Origin: Chloroflexota bacterium | GTDB lineage: Bacteria > Chloroflexota > Anaerolineae > CG2-30-64-16 | Direction of reading: 5' to 3' | Assembly (NCBI GenBank): GCA_026389845.1 | Contig: JAPLHB010000152.1 | Coordinates: 25,990 to 89,989 of the forward strand | DNA: 64,000 nt | Notes under the pieces: model-generated | The model's database searches: none | Told to the model about the DNA's origin: nothing | Seen by the model: the letters and a program-made list of their open reading frames with translations, nothing else | Program-made: the position numbers and the translations under genes | In this document: positions 28,462 to 44,519 of the stretch, one piece after another | How positions within the stretch are numbered: the first letter of the stretch is position 1 | How the letters are laid out: every line of letters begins with the position of its first letter

Positions 28462-28464
<3 letters not shown>
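28390..28464. repeat. CGACGAACGAC-family palindromic repeat
   Basis: GATGGACGACGAACGACGG is answered by TCGTTCGTCATTCGTCG. It lies just after rpoC and may end rpoBC transcription. The same family is inside murG and ftsW. Confidence 0.7.
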
Positions 28465-32943
<4,479 letters not shown>

Positions 32944-32955
32944 GTATCATCTCCC

Positions 32956-33019
32956 GTTTGCGTAAAACGCAATGCGTAAAACGTCAGAACCTATCGCCCA
33001 CACTTTGCGTTTTTGCGTT

Positions 33020-33022
<3 letters not shown>
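32956..33022. repeat. GCGTAAAACG-family palindromic repeat
   Basis: TGCGTAAAACGCAATGCG words are followed by TTGCGTTTTTGCGTTTTAC in the opposite sense. It fills the rpoB-rpoC gap and provides the rpoB stop. Confidence 0.65.
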
Positions 33023-37033
<4,011 letters not shown>

Positions 37034-37060
37034 GCTGCGTCCACTCCTTGTCAGAAAAGC

Positions 37061-37088
37061 AAAAAGACCAAGTCGTCAGCCGACTTGG
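37061..37088 (-). terminator. candidate attenuator in rpoB leader
   Basis: On the minus strand CCAAGTCG (37088-37081) pairs with CGACTTGG (37075-37068) around a 5-base loop and is followed by TCTTTTTG, an intrinsic-terminator pattern. It is 28 bases before the rpoB start codon and about 80 bases after the predicted transcription start, so it would act as an attenuator. Confidence 0.6.
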
Positions 37089-37174
37089 CGTGTCTCGATC
37101 ACTGAGAGCGCGGGGACATAAAATGTGTGGTAGTTCGCTACCTGCATCATTTGGCCTTTGGACAGCAATTGGAC

Positions 37175-37203
37175 ATCATAGCACGCTACATTCCTTCTGT
37201 CAA
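37175..37203 (-). promoter_or_regulatory. rpoBC promoter
   Basis: On the minus strand a perfect TTGACA (37198-37203) is followed 17 bases later by TATGAT (37175-37180), one of the best sigma70-type matches in the window. It drives a leader of about 135 bases before rpoB. Confidence 0.75.
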
Positions 37204-37275
37204 ATTCCGTCCCTGCCAGAACACGCCGACAAAAAACTCAACCTTAAAAATAGTGCAATAGTCCTCATATACTAC

Positions 37276-37304
37276 TAGACATATTCCCATACTTCGAGTA
37301 CAAT
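37276..37304 (+). promoter_or_regulatory. mraZ (dcw cluster) promoter
   Basis: TAGACA (37276-37281) and TACAAT (37299-37304) are spaced by 17 bases. The predicted start near 37311 coincides with the first MraZ repeat. It is divergent from the rpoB promoter, with the two start points about 140 bases apart. Confidence 0.7.
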
Positions 37305-37310
37305 AGCGAA

Positions 37311-37336
37311 GTGGTTAAAAGTGGTGGAATGTGGGG
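37311..37336 (+). promoter_or_regulatory. MraZ operator, three 10-base-spaced repeats
   Basis: GTGGTT (37311), GTGGTG (37321) and GTGGGG (37331) are direct repeats with an exact 10-base period. This matches the known MraZ site of TGGGN-type repeats spaced one helical turn apart. They cover the predicted transcription start and precede mraZ by 60 bases, fitting autorepression of the cluster. Confidence 0.7.
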
Positions 37337-37396
37337 GAAGAAGTCCTCTTCATTATACACCGATTTCGCAATCAACGCAAGGTAAGGCGGCACAAA

Positions 37397-37849
37397 GTGT
37401 TCAACGGCGAGTACGAACACACACTGGACGAAAAGGGACGCGTTTTCCTGCCCGCGCGCCATCGGGAGGCATTGGCGCCGGTGGTCATGGTGGGCCGCGG
37501 GTCAGACGGGCAAGTGAACGTGTATCCCAAGCCGTTGTGGGAGGCCATGGCCGAACGCGTGCGACAAGCTATCCAGGCCGGCGAGGATTCCGTGGCCATC
37601 CGCCAGACCAGCCGGCTCTTGTTCACCGCAGGCGAGTGTGAGATTGATCGCCAGGGACGCATCGTCATCCCGCCGCTGCTGCGCCGCTACGCCAACCTCG
37701 ACACCGAGGTAGTCATCCTCGGCAACAATGACCGGCTGGAAGTCTGGAACCGCGAACGGTGGCAAGAGGTGTGCACAGAGACCATGTCACAGAACCGGGG
37801 GCGAAGCGATGACCCCAAGCAGGTCGCCAAACTCGGCCTGAGCCTGTAA
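37397..37849 (+). CDS. mraZ: transcriptional regulator MraZ (GTG start)
   Basis: The GTG at 37397 gives 150 residues starting [22 protein letters not shown], the first AbrB-like half. [22 protein letters not shown] begins the second half. MraZ forms a ring that binds repeats before its own gene. An in-frame start at 37331 would lie on the operator and was rejected. First gene of the dcw cluster. Confidence 0.95.
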   Translation: MFNGEYEHTLDEKGRVFLPARHREALAPVVMVGRGSDGQVNVYPKPLWEAMAERVRQAIQAGEDSVAIRQTSRLLFTAGECEIDRQGRIVIPPLLRRYANLDTEVVILGNNDRLEVWNRERWQEVCTETMSQNRGRSDDPKQVAKLGLSL

Positions 37850-37851
37850 AC

Positions 37852-38763
37852 GTGATCCACATCCCCGTCCTCCTGCCGCAAACCATCGGTGGGCTGGCGC
37901 TGCAACCGGATGCCGCCTGCATTGATGGCACGTTAGGCGGCGCCGGACATGCCGAGGCGCTGTTGGTCGCCACCGCGCCTGGGGGGCGCCTATTAGGACT
38001 GGACGCTGATCCGGCGGCTATCGAGCGGTCACGGGTTCGTCTGGCTCCATTCGGGTCACGCGCCACGCTCGTCCAGGCCAGCTTCCGTCAGATGGCGGAC
38101 GTGGCGGCGGCGCACGGCTTTGCGGCCGTCCAGGCCATCCTGCTCGACTTGGGCATGTCTTCCTTTCAGTTGGCCGAGGCCGAACGGGGCTTCAGTTTCC
38201 TGGGTGAAGGGCCGCTGGACATGCGCATGAATCCTGACACGGCGCTGACTGCAGCGGAGATCGTCAACGAGTGGCCGGTCGAAGAGTTGGCCGATGTGAT
38301 CTATCAGTACGGCGAGGAGCCGCGCTCGCGCCGGATCGCCCGCGCCATCATCGCCGCCCGTCCCTTGCGCACGACGACCGAGCTGGCGGCCGCGGTCAGC
38401 CGGGCCATCGGCGGCCACGCGCACATCCACCCGGCCACGCGCGTCTTCCAGGCGCTGCGGATCAAGGTCAACGACGAGCTGGACGCGCTGGAAGCCGTCC
38501 TGCCGCAGATAGTCACCTTGCTGGCGCCCGGCGGGCGCTTTGCCATCATCACCTTCCATTCGCTGGAAGATCGCATCGTCAAGCAATTCATCCAACGCGA
38601 AACGCGCGACTGCCTCTGCCCGCCCCGCCTTCCCAGGTGCGTCTGCGGGCACAAGGCAACCTTGAAAATAGTGACACGCAAGCCGATCCAGCCGGATGAG
38701 GCGGAAGTCGTCGCCAACCCGAGAAGTCGAAGTGCAAAGCTGAGAATCGCCGAAAAGCTATAG
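37852..38763 (+). CDS. rsmH: 16S rRNA (cytosine(1402)-N4)-methyltransferase RsmH (GTG start)
   Basis: The 303-residue protein starts [11 protein letters not shown], with [14 protein letters not shown] as SAM motif [21 protein letters not shown] and [28 protein letters not shown] and [12 protein letters not shown] near the end are RsmH hallmarks. It starts 2 bases after mraZ, so translation is coupled. Confidence 0.97.
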   Translation: MIHIPVLLPQTIGGLALQPDAACIDGTLGGAGHAEALLVATAPGGRLLGLDADPAAIERSRVRLAPFGSRATLVQASFRQMADVAAAHGFAAVQAILLDLGMSSFQLAEAERGFSFLGEGPLDMRMNPDTALTAAEIVNEWPVEELADVIYQYGEEPRSRRIARAIIAARPLRTTTELAAAVSRAIGGHAHIHPATRVFQALRIKVNDELDALEAVLPQIVTLLAPGGRFAIITFHSLEDRIVKQFIQRETRDCLCPPRLPRCVCGHKATLKIVTRKPIQPDEAEVVANPRSRSAKLRIAEKL

Positions 38764-38772
38764 GAGCCACCC

Positions 38773-39216
38773 ATGCTCAACCGCATCACTACCACCCCCA
38801 CGGCGCTGCTGCCCCGCGGCGGGCCGGCGGTCTGGCGTCAGGAGTTGCTAACCGGCCAGGCCGCGTGGTTGCCGCGGCTGGTTGCACTGCTCATCGCCGG
38901 CTGCGCCCTGATGAGCCTCTATTTGTGGCAGGCGAGCACCATTTCCACGATGCAGACCCAGACCCTGCGGCTGCAGTACGAGATCGCCGCGTTGGAGCGG
39001 GAAAACGTGGCGCAGATGCTGCAAGTGGCACAGTGGAATTCGCCTAGCTACATTGACGAGAAGGCCACTGAGTTGGGCCTGCGCACCGGCTCCGCGGCGA
39101 TCTACGTGCGCGTCGCGACGGAGGCTGAGCCGGGAGAGACCGCCCGCACCTTCGGCGCGGGCAACGTGGCCTTGTGGCGCCGCCTGACCGGCTGGCTGCC
39201 GCAGCCCGGCGGGTAA
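38773..39216 (+). CDS. ftsL: FtsL/DivIC-like cell division protein
   Basis: The 147-residue protein has a cytoplasmic N-terminus, one membrane helix at about residues 35-55, then a coiled coil (QTLRLQYEIAALEREN) and a segment like that of septum-formation initiators (SYIDEKATELGLR). Position between rsmH and ftsI supports FtsL. It would bridge FtsQ and FtsI/FtsW. FtsL and DivIC cannot be separated by sequence alone. Confidence 0.8.
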   Translation: MLNRITTTPTALLPRGGPAVWRQELLTGQAAWLPRLVALLIAGCALMSLYLWQASTISTMQTQTLRLQYEIAALERENVAQMLQVAQWNSPSYIDEKATELGLRTGSAAIYVRVATEAEPGETARTFGAGNVALWRRLTGWLPQPGG

Positions 39217-39417
39217 TCGCTCGATTTTTCTGCCGGATGTGGTGCCACGGCGGAGGAAAACAGGCGGCTGGACTAGAGGCTTTGGCCGGTCTGGTGGTAG
39301 GCGGCAGAAACCGGCTGAAGCCTTCGACTCCAGAGCCGCAGGGCGATTCTCAGCACAGTCGTGGCGCGGTCCGATCACCGACCGTGCCCAGGCGCGATTG
39401 ATCGTATGAAAGGCGAC

Positions 39418-41214
39418 ATGATGCCCCGCAAAACGCGTTGGACTGAATATCCGCAGTCAATCGAGCCACTTCTGTCACCGGAAGCGGCTCGACCGCGCGC
39501 CGTGGCCCGGCCGGCGCCAGCCGAAGACCAGCCGTTCGACGATTGGCGCCGGCTTGCCCGGCGGATGCGTATCCCGATCGCGGTCTTCCTGGTCATTATG
39601 GTGGCCGTACTCTTCCGCCTTGCGGCCCTGCGGATCGGCGGGGGGGCGGCCGCGACCGCCGATGCCCTCCCTGCCCCCGACGTCAGCCGCGGCCGGATCG
39701 TAGACCGCCACGGGTTGCTTCTGGCGACCGACAACTTCACCTGGGAGCTGTACGCGGACCCTCAGGAGATTCGTAAGTCCTCAAAAAGAGCAGCACTGAT
39801 CGCCAGTGTGGCGATCACCGTGGGCCAATCCGTCGCCGCTTTGCAGACCTACCTGGATCTGGACACGCCACAGGTGACGCTGGCTCGCAACCTGAACGAA
39901 ACGCAGCGCATGGAGATCCAGCAGCTTGACCAGAATCTTTTTTGGAGCGCACCGGTGCGGACACGCGCGTACCCCCAAGGCACGCTGGCTGCTCAGTTGA
40001 TCGGCTACACCGACCGCGACCAGATCGGCCACTACGGCGTAGAGGCCAGCTACCAAACGTGGCTGCGACGCTCGGAGAACTGGCCCGGCCAGTTGCCGGG
40101 CGATCCACAGCCCATCGCCGAAGCGTGGAAGCTCTATCTGCCCTCGCCGACCGGGCGCGACCTGGCGCTCAATCTGGATGCGCCGTTGCAGCACCTGGTT
40201 GAGAAGCGGCTGATAGAGGCCCTCATCAAGTACGAGGCCGAGGCGGGCACGATTATCGTCATGGATCCGCGCACGGGGGCCATACTGGCGCTGGCGAACT
40301 ATCCGACCTTCGACCCGAATCACTACGGCGATTCCGAGTCAGCGACCTGGATCAACCCGGCGGTCAACCTGATCTACGAGCCTGGCTCGGTGTTCAAGCT
40401 GATGACCTTCGCGGCGGCGCTCGACACGGGGCTGACCACTCCCGACAAGACCTATTACGACGATGGCGCGCTCATCATCGCTGGTCGGCGCATCCGCAAC
40501 GCCACAGGTAATGCCTACGGCGAAGTCACCGCGGCCCAGGCGTTGGCCAAGTCGCTCAACGTCGTAACCGCGCGGCTGTGTCTGGAGATGGGGCCGGAGG
40601 TGTTCTACCGCTACGTGCGTCTGTTCGGGTTCGGCCGGATGACCGAAGTTGATCTGAACCTGGAGAGCGCCGGCATTGTCAATGAACCCGGCAGCAAGGA
40701 ATGGAGCGAGTTCGACCAGGCGGCCAACTCCTTCGGGCAAGGCATCTCGGTCACGACGTTGCAAATGATCAACGCGGTAGCGGCCATCGCCAACGGCGGC
40801 AAACTGCTCCAGCCGCAGATCGCCCAGGGCTTCATCAGCGACGGCCAGATGCGCGCCATCCCGCCGCGGGTGCTCAACTACCCGATCAAGCCGGAGACGG
40901 CGCGCACGCTCACGCGGATGATGGTCTACACGATGGATCAATCGGCCTACCCGCATTCCGTGCCGGGCTACCGGGTGGCCGGCAAGACCGGCACCGCCGA
41001 GATTCCGACCGAGACCGGCTACACCTCGCAGGACACGATCGCCAGCTTCGTCGGCTTCCTGCCCGCGGCCGATCCCCAGGTAGTCATTCTGGTCAAGCTG
41101 GTCAAGCCCCAGACCAACATCTGGGCCGAGCACGTAGCCGTGCCGGTATTCGGCCAGGTAGGGCAGGATGCGGTGCGGATTCTGAAGATTCAGCCGGATG
41201 AGAGAGAGCCGTGA
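39418..41214 (+). CDS. ftsI: penicillin-binding protein, septal transpeptidase FtsI
   Basis: The start at 39418 gives 598 residues: a cytoplasmic tail, one membrane helix (about residues 53-72), a pedestal domain starting near PDVSRGRIVDRHG, and the transpeptidase domain. SVFK at 324-327 (Ser324 acylated), SLN at 379-381 and KTG at 523-525 complete the active site. There is no PASTA domain. An earlier ATG at 39406 is possible. The 200-base gap before it holds only GGTC-rich words. murE, usually next, is absent. Confidence 0.93.
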   Translation: MMPRKTRWTEYPQSIEPLLSPEAARPRAVARPAPAEDQPFDDWRRLARRMRIPIAVFLVIMVAVLFRLAALRIGGGAAATADALPAPDVSRGRIVDRHGLLLATDNFTWELYADPQEIRKSSKRAALIASVAITVGQSVAALQTYLDLDTPQVTLARNLNETQRMEIQQLDQNLFWSAPVRTRAYPQGTLAAQLIGYTDRDQIGHYGVEASYQTWLRRSENWPGQLPGDPQPIAEAWKLYLPSPTGRDLALNLDAPLQHLVEKRLIEALIKYEAEAGTIIVMDPRTGAILALANYPTFDPNHYGDSESATWINPAVNLIYEPGSVFKLMTFAAALDTGLTTPDKTYYDDGALIIAGRRIRNATGNAYGEVTAAQALAKSLNVVTARLCLEMGPEVFYRYVRLFGFGRMTEVDLNLESAGIVNEPGSKEWSEFDQAANSFGQGISVTTLQMINAVAAIANGGKLLQPQIAQGFISDGQMRAIPPRVLNYPIKPETARTLTRMMVYTMDQSAYPHSVPGYRVAGKTGTAEIPTETGYTSQDTIASFVGFLPAADPQVVILVKLVKPQTNIWAEHVAVPVFGQVGQDAVRILKIQPDEREP

Positions 41215-41215
41215 A

Positions 41216-41345
41216 ACGGATTGCAGATTGCGGATTGCAGATTGCGGATTGGGGAGTGGGGCTGGCGACGCAAACATCCTTCGACTCCATCCGCCGTCGT
41301 TTGGCGGATGGAGTCGAAGAGCCTGCCCTGAGCTTGCCGAAGGGA
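41216..41345. repeat. GCAGATT tandem plus 17-base hairpin
   Basis: Direct GATTGCAGATTGCGG copies (41218-41250) are followed by a perfect hairpin. CTTCGACTCCATCCGCC (41279-41295) pairs with GGCGGATGGAGTCGAAG (41303-41319), then CTGAGCTTGCCGAAGG. It fills the ftsI-murF gap; no promoter is evident. Confidence 0.7.
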
Positions 41346-41376
41346 TGCGGCTTGAACCTGATCGTGGGGTAGGCCC

Positions 41377-42852
41377 ATGCTGCAACTTAAGCACGTTTGT
41401 GCAAGTCTGATCGGCTCGACGGCGATGCTGCCCGTCGAAGTGGCCGGTCGCCCCGTTACCGGCGTCACGGTTGACTCGCGCGCCGTCCAGCCGGGCGGCT
41501 TGTTTGTCGCCCTGCATGGCGAGCGGACCGATGGCCACCTTTACCTGGCAGACGCGTTCGCCCGCGGCGCGCTGGCCGCGATTGCCGAACAAAGGCGAAT
41601 TGCGGATTGCGGATTACAGATTGCGAATTACCTGGTCATAGACTGCTCATCCGGGCATGTCCAGATTCCGAAATCCAAAATCCAAAATCCAAATTGCATT
41701 TTCCTGGTGCCCAGCACCCTGACGGCCCTCCAGCAGCTTTCTGGCTACTGGCGGTCACAACTGCCGGCGGTGGTCGTCGTTGGGATCACCGGCAGCGTAG
41801 GCAAGACAACGACCAAAGAGACCGTTGCCAACGTCCTGACGCAGCATTATGTTACCTTACGCAGTGAAGGCAACCTCAACAACGAGATCGGCCTGCCGCT
41901 GACACTGCTGCAACTGACGCCCGAACATGAGCGCGCCGTGTTGGAAATGGGGATGTACGCCCTGGGCGAGATCACCCGACTGTCCGACCTGGCCCGCCCG
42001 CGCATCGGCATCGTCACCAACGTCGGGCCGACCCATCTGGAGCGGATGGGCAGCATCGAGCGCATCGCCCAGGCCAAGGCCGAGTTGGTGCAGGCGCTCC
42101 CATCCGCCGGCGACGGCGGCGTGGCGATCCTCAACGCCGATGATCCGCTGGTGCGCGCCATGGCTGGGCTGACGCGGGCGCGCGTCTTCACCTATGGGCT
42201 GAACGAGGCTGCCGATCTATGGGCCGACGACATCAGCAGCGAAGGGCTGGAAGGCATCCGGCTGCGCCTCCACTACGGGGTGGAGACGTTCCACCTGCAC
42301 CTGCCGATGCTGGGTCGGCACAGCGTCCACACGGCGTTGCGCGGCGCGGCCGTAGGGCTGATCGAGGGATTGAGTTGGACCGAGATCATCGCCGGGTTGC
42401 TGGAGGTGCGCGGCCAGTTGCGGCTGATGGTCGTGCCGGGCCTGCGCGAGACGACCCTGATTGACGACACCTACAATGCCAGCCCGATCTCCATGATGGC
42501 GGCGTTGCACCTGCTGGAAGACATCGCCAACCGCGGGCAACGTTGCGTGGCCGTCCTGGGTGATATGTTCGAGCTGGGATCTTACGAAGAAGAGGGCCAT
42601 CGCGTCGTCGGCGGCCGGGCAGCTCAAGTGGTGGATAAGCTGGTGACGGTCGGCCCACGCGCGCGCTGGATCGCCGAGGAGGCGCTCGCCGATGGCATGG
42701 CAAGCGCCGACGTTTACCCGGCCGAGAGCAACACCGACGCCATCGGCGTGCTCCAGGGCCTGATCCGCCCCGGCGACATCATCCTGATCAAAGGCTCGCG
42801 AGGCATGGCGATGGAGACCATCGTGGATGTGCTCTCGCGACCCCGCGAATAA
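41377..42852 (+). CDS. murF: UDP-MurNAc-tripeptide:D-Ala-D-Ala ligase MurF, with in-frame repeat insertion
   Basis: The 491-residue enzyme adds D-Ala-D-Ala to the UDP-MurNAc tripeptide. GVTVDSRAVQPGGLFVAL is the N-terminal domain, GITGSVGKTTTKE the P-loop at about 137-149, then TNVGPTHLE and DDTYNASP. Residues 74-108 are encoded by a GCGGATT-type palindromic repeat placed in frame between AIAEQ and FLVPSTLTALQ, a surface loop of the N-terminal domain. Catalytic residues are unaffected, so it is probably functional. Confidence 0.95.
   Translation: MLQLKHVCASLIGSTAMLPVEVAGRPVTGVTVDSRAVQPGGLFVALHGERTDGHLYLADAFARGALAAIAEQRRIADCGLQIANYLVIDCSSGHVQIPKSKIQNPNCIFLVPSTLTALQQLSGYWRSQLPAVVVVGITGSVGKTTTKETVANVLTQHYVTLRSEGNLNNEIGLPLTLLQLTPEHERAVLEMGMYALGEITRLSDLARPRIGIVTNVGPTHLERMGSIERIAQAKAELVQALPSAGDGGVAILNADDPLVRAMAGLTRARVFTYGLNEAADLWADDISSEGLEGIRLRLHYGVETFHLHLPMLGRHSVHTALRGAAVGLIEGLSWTEIIAGLLEVRGQLRLMVVPGLRETTLIDDTYNASPISMMAALHLLEDIANRGQRCVAVLGDMFELGSYEEEGHRVVGGRAAQVVDKLVTVGPRARWIAEEALADGMASADVYPAESNTDAIGVLQGLIRPGDIILIKGSRGMAMETIVDVLSRPRE
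41597..41698. repeat. GCGGATT-family repeat inside murF
   Basis: AATTGCGGATTGCGGATT words (41598-41630) are answered by CCGAAATCCAAAATCC words (41668-41695). The element is read through in frame as about 35 extra residues. Confidence 0.75.
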
Positions 42853-42872
42853 CGCGGAAAGCATATACTTAC

Positions 42873-43943
42873 ATGCAAGAACAAGCTCCCATGTCTTTTG
42901 CGCTGGCTCTGGCGGCCGTCTCGTTCCTGTTGGCGGTCATCTGGGGTCGGCCGTTGATCAACGAGCTGAAGCGCCGGCGCATCGGCAAGCAGATCCACAT
43001 CGAGGAGCCTGGCTGCCACCAGGTGAAGACCGGCACGCCCACCATGGGTGGCATCCTGTTTCTGGTGCCGGTGTTCATCATCACGGTCGTCCTCAACCTG
43101 GCGAACCTGTTGAGCGGGTCCCTGTGGGGCAAGGCGATCCTGCGGCTCTTCAACTTCGCCGAAGGCAGCCCGTTGATCGGCAAGTCCATCCTGGCCCCGT
43201 TGCTGGTGCTAGTCGCGTTCGGCTACCTGGGCGCGCGCGACGACTTGGCCGGCGTGCGCGGCAGAAAGGGTGACGGCCAGGGAATGCTGGCGAGGATCAA
43301 GGGGTCGCTGACGACTCTGCTGGCCCTGGCGACCGCGCTGGGGATCTACTTCTTCCTGGATATACACAGCGTCGCCATCCCAGGGGTGGCGCAGAAGATC
43401 AACCTGGGGCTGATCTACATCCCGATCGCCACGTTCATCATCGTCGCCGAGTCGAACGCGGTCAACCTGACGGATGGGCTGGATGGGCTGGCCGGCTCCA
43501 CTTCGGCGGTGGCGTTCGCGGCCTATGGCATCATTGCTTATCAGCAAGGCCAATACCCACTGATGTCGTTCTGTTTCACCATGGTGGGTGCGCTATTTGC
43601 ATTCCTTTGGTACAACTCGCACCCCGCGGAGCTGTTCATGGGCGATATGGGCGCATTGGCGCTGGGCGCTACGCTCGCGGTGGTAGCATTGATGACCGGC
43701 CAATGGCTGCTGCTGCCCATCGTAGGATTGGTCTTCCTCGCCGAGGCGCTCTCCGACGTCTTACAGGTCGGCTATTTCAAGTGGACCAAGCGGCGCACCG
43801 GCCAGGGCAAACGCATCTTCAAGATGGCGCCGCTGCATTACCACTTCGAGCTGCTCGGCTGGTCCGAGACGCACGTCATGCAGCGTTTCTTCCTGATCGG
43901 CATCCTGGCCGGGATGGTAGGGGTCGCGCTGGCGCTGCTATGA
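42873..43943 (+). CDS. mraY: phospho-MurNAc-pentapeptide transferase MraY
   Basis: The 356-residue membrane enzyme makes lipid I from UDP-MurNAc-pentapeptide and undecaprenyl phosphate. KTGTPTMGG, the catalytic SNAVNLTDGLDGLA with paired Asp, GDMGALALG and MAPLHYHFELLGW are conserved. About ten membrane helices are expected. Confidence 0.97.
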   Translation: MQEQAPMSFALALAAVSFLLAVIWGRPLINELKRRRIGKQIHIEEPGCHQVKTGTPTMGGILFLVPVFIITVVLNLANLLSGSLWGKAILRLFNFAEGSPLIGKSILAPLLVLVAFGYLGARDDLAGVRGRKGDGQGMLARIKGSLTTLLALATALGIYFFLDIHSVAIPGVAQKINLGLIYIPIATFIIVAESNAVNLTDGLDGLAGSTSAVAFAAYGIIAYQQGQYPLMSFCFTMVGALFAFLWYNSHPAELFMGDMGALALGATLAVVALMTGQWLLLPIVGLVFLAEALSDVLQVGYFKWTKRRTGQGKRIFKMAPLHYHFELLGWSETHVMQRFFLIGILAGMVGVALALL

Positions 43944-44012
43944 TTGCGGACTTGGGATTGCGGATTGCGGAATCGCAACTCCCCAATCCCAAATCCGCAA
44001 TCCGCAATTGGA
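43944..44012. repeat. GCGGATT-family palindromic repeat
   Basis: TTGCGGACTTGGGATTGCGG runs directly on from the mraY stop and is answered by CCCAAATCCGCAATCCGC. It can form a long hairpin before the next gene. Confidence 0.75.
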
Positions 44013-44018
44013 GAGGGT

Positions 44019-44519
44019 ATGGGCGAAATCACGCATTTCAGAGGCGTGTTGCCACCCGAGGAGGCGCTTGTCGGGGGCCGGGCCTACGCGCCGCCGCCGA
44101 GCAAGGCCAGTCCGGGCGGGCTGATCTTGAACGCGCTCTGCCCCCTGCGCGGCGAGCTAGACGTCGCGTTGGCCCGCGACGACCGGCCGGCGGCCCAACG
44201 CATCGCCTATGCCGCCTTGAGCCAGGTCGCCGACGGGCTGGCGGCCTATCGGGGCGACCGACTCATGCCGGGCCAGGTGCGCGTCCACGCCCTCATGGTG
44301 GAGCTGGAGCCACTCCCCTTCGAGCTGGGCGCCGACGGCAGCCTGGCCGAACGGGGCACGACTGTCCGGGTCAGCTACCGAAACTGGGCCGTTGATCGGC
44401 GGGAAGCCGACGCATATGCCGAAGCCCTGGCCGCGCGTTTCAGCGCCCTGTGGCCGGGGGCGTGGGTGGTCGTGCCTTCGGCGGCCCACGCGCCGACAGA
44501 GAAAAAAGAGGGCACCTGA
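44019..44519 (+). CDS. hypothetical protein between mraY and murD
   Basis: The ATG at 44019 gives 166 residues (MGEITHFRGVLPPEEAL). It is soluble, Ala/Arg-rich, with no membrane helix and no motif I recognise. VRVHALMVELEPLPFEL and a final charged EKKEGT tail are visible. Its stop overlaps the murD start by one base, so it is translated as part of the dcw operon. The function is unknown; codon use looks like the neighbours. Confidence 0.75.
   Translation: MGEITHFRGVLPPEEALVGGRAYAPPPSKASPGGLILNALCPLRGELDVALARDDRPAAQRIAYAALSQVADGLAAYRGDRLMPGQVRVHALMVELEPLPFELGADGSLAERGTTVRVSYRNWAVDRREADAYAEALAARFSALWPGAWVVVPSAAHAPTEKKEGT

Noticed and set aside
39217..39417. Gene or RNA element in the ftsL-ftsI gap
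   Set aside because: No coding frame, promoter or stable structure beyond short GGTC-rich words could be supported.
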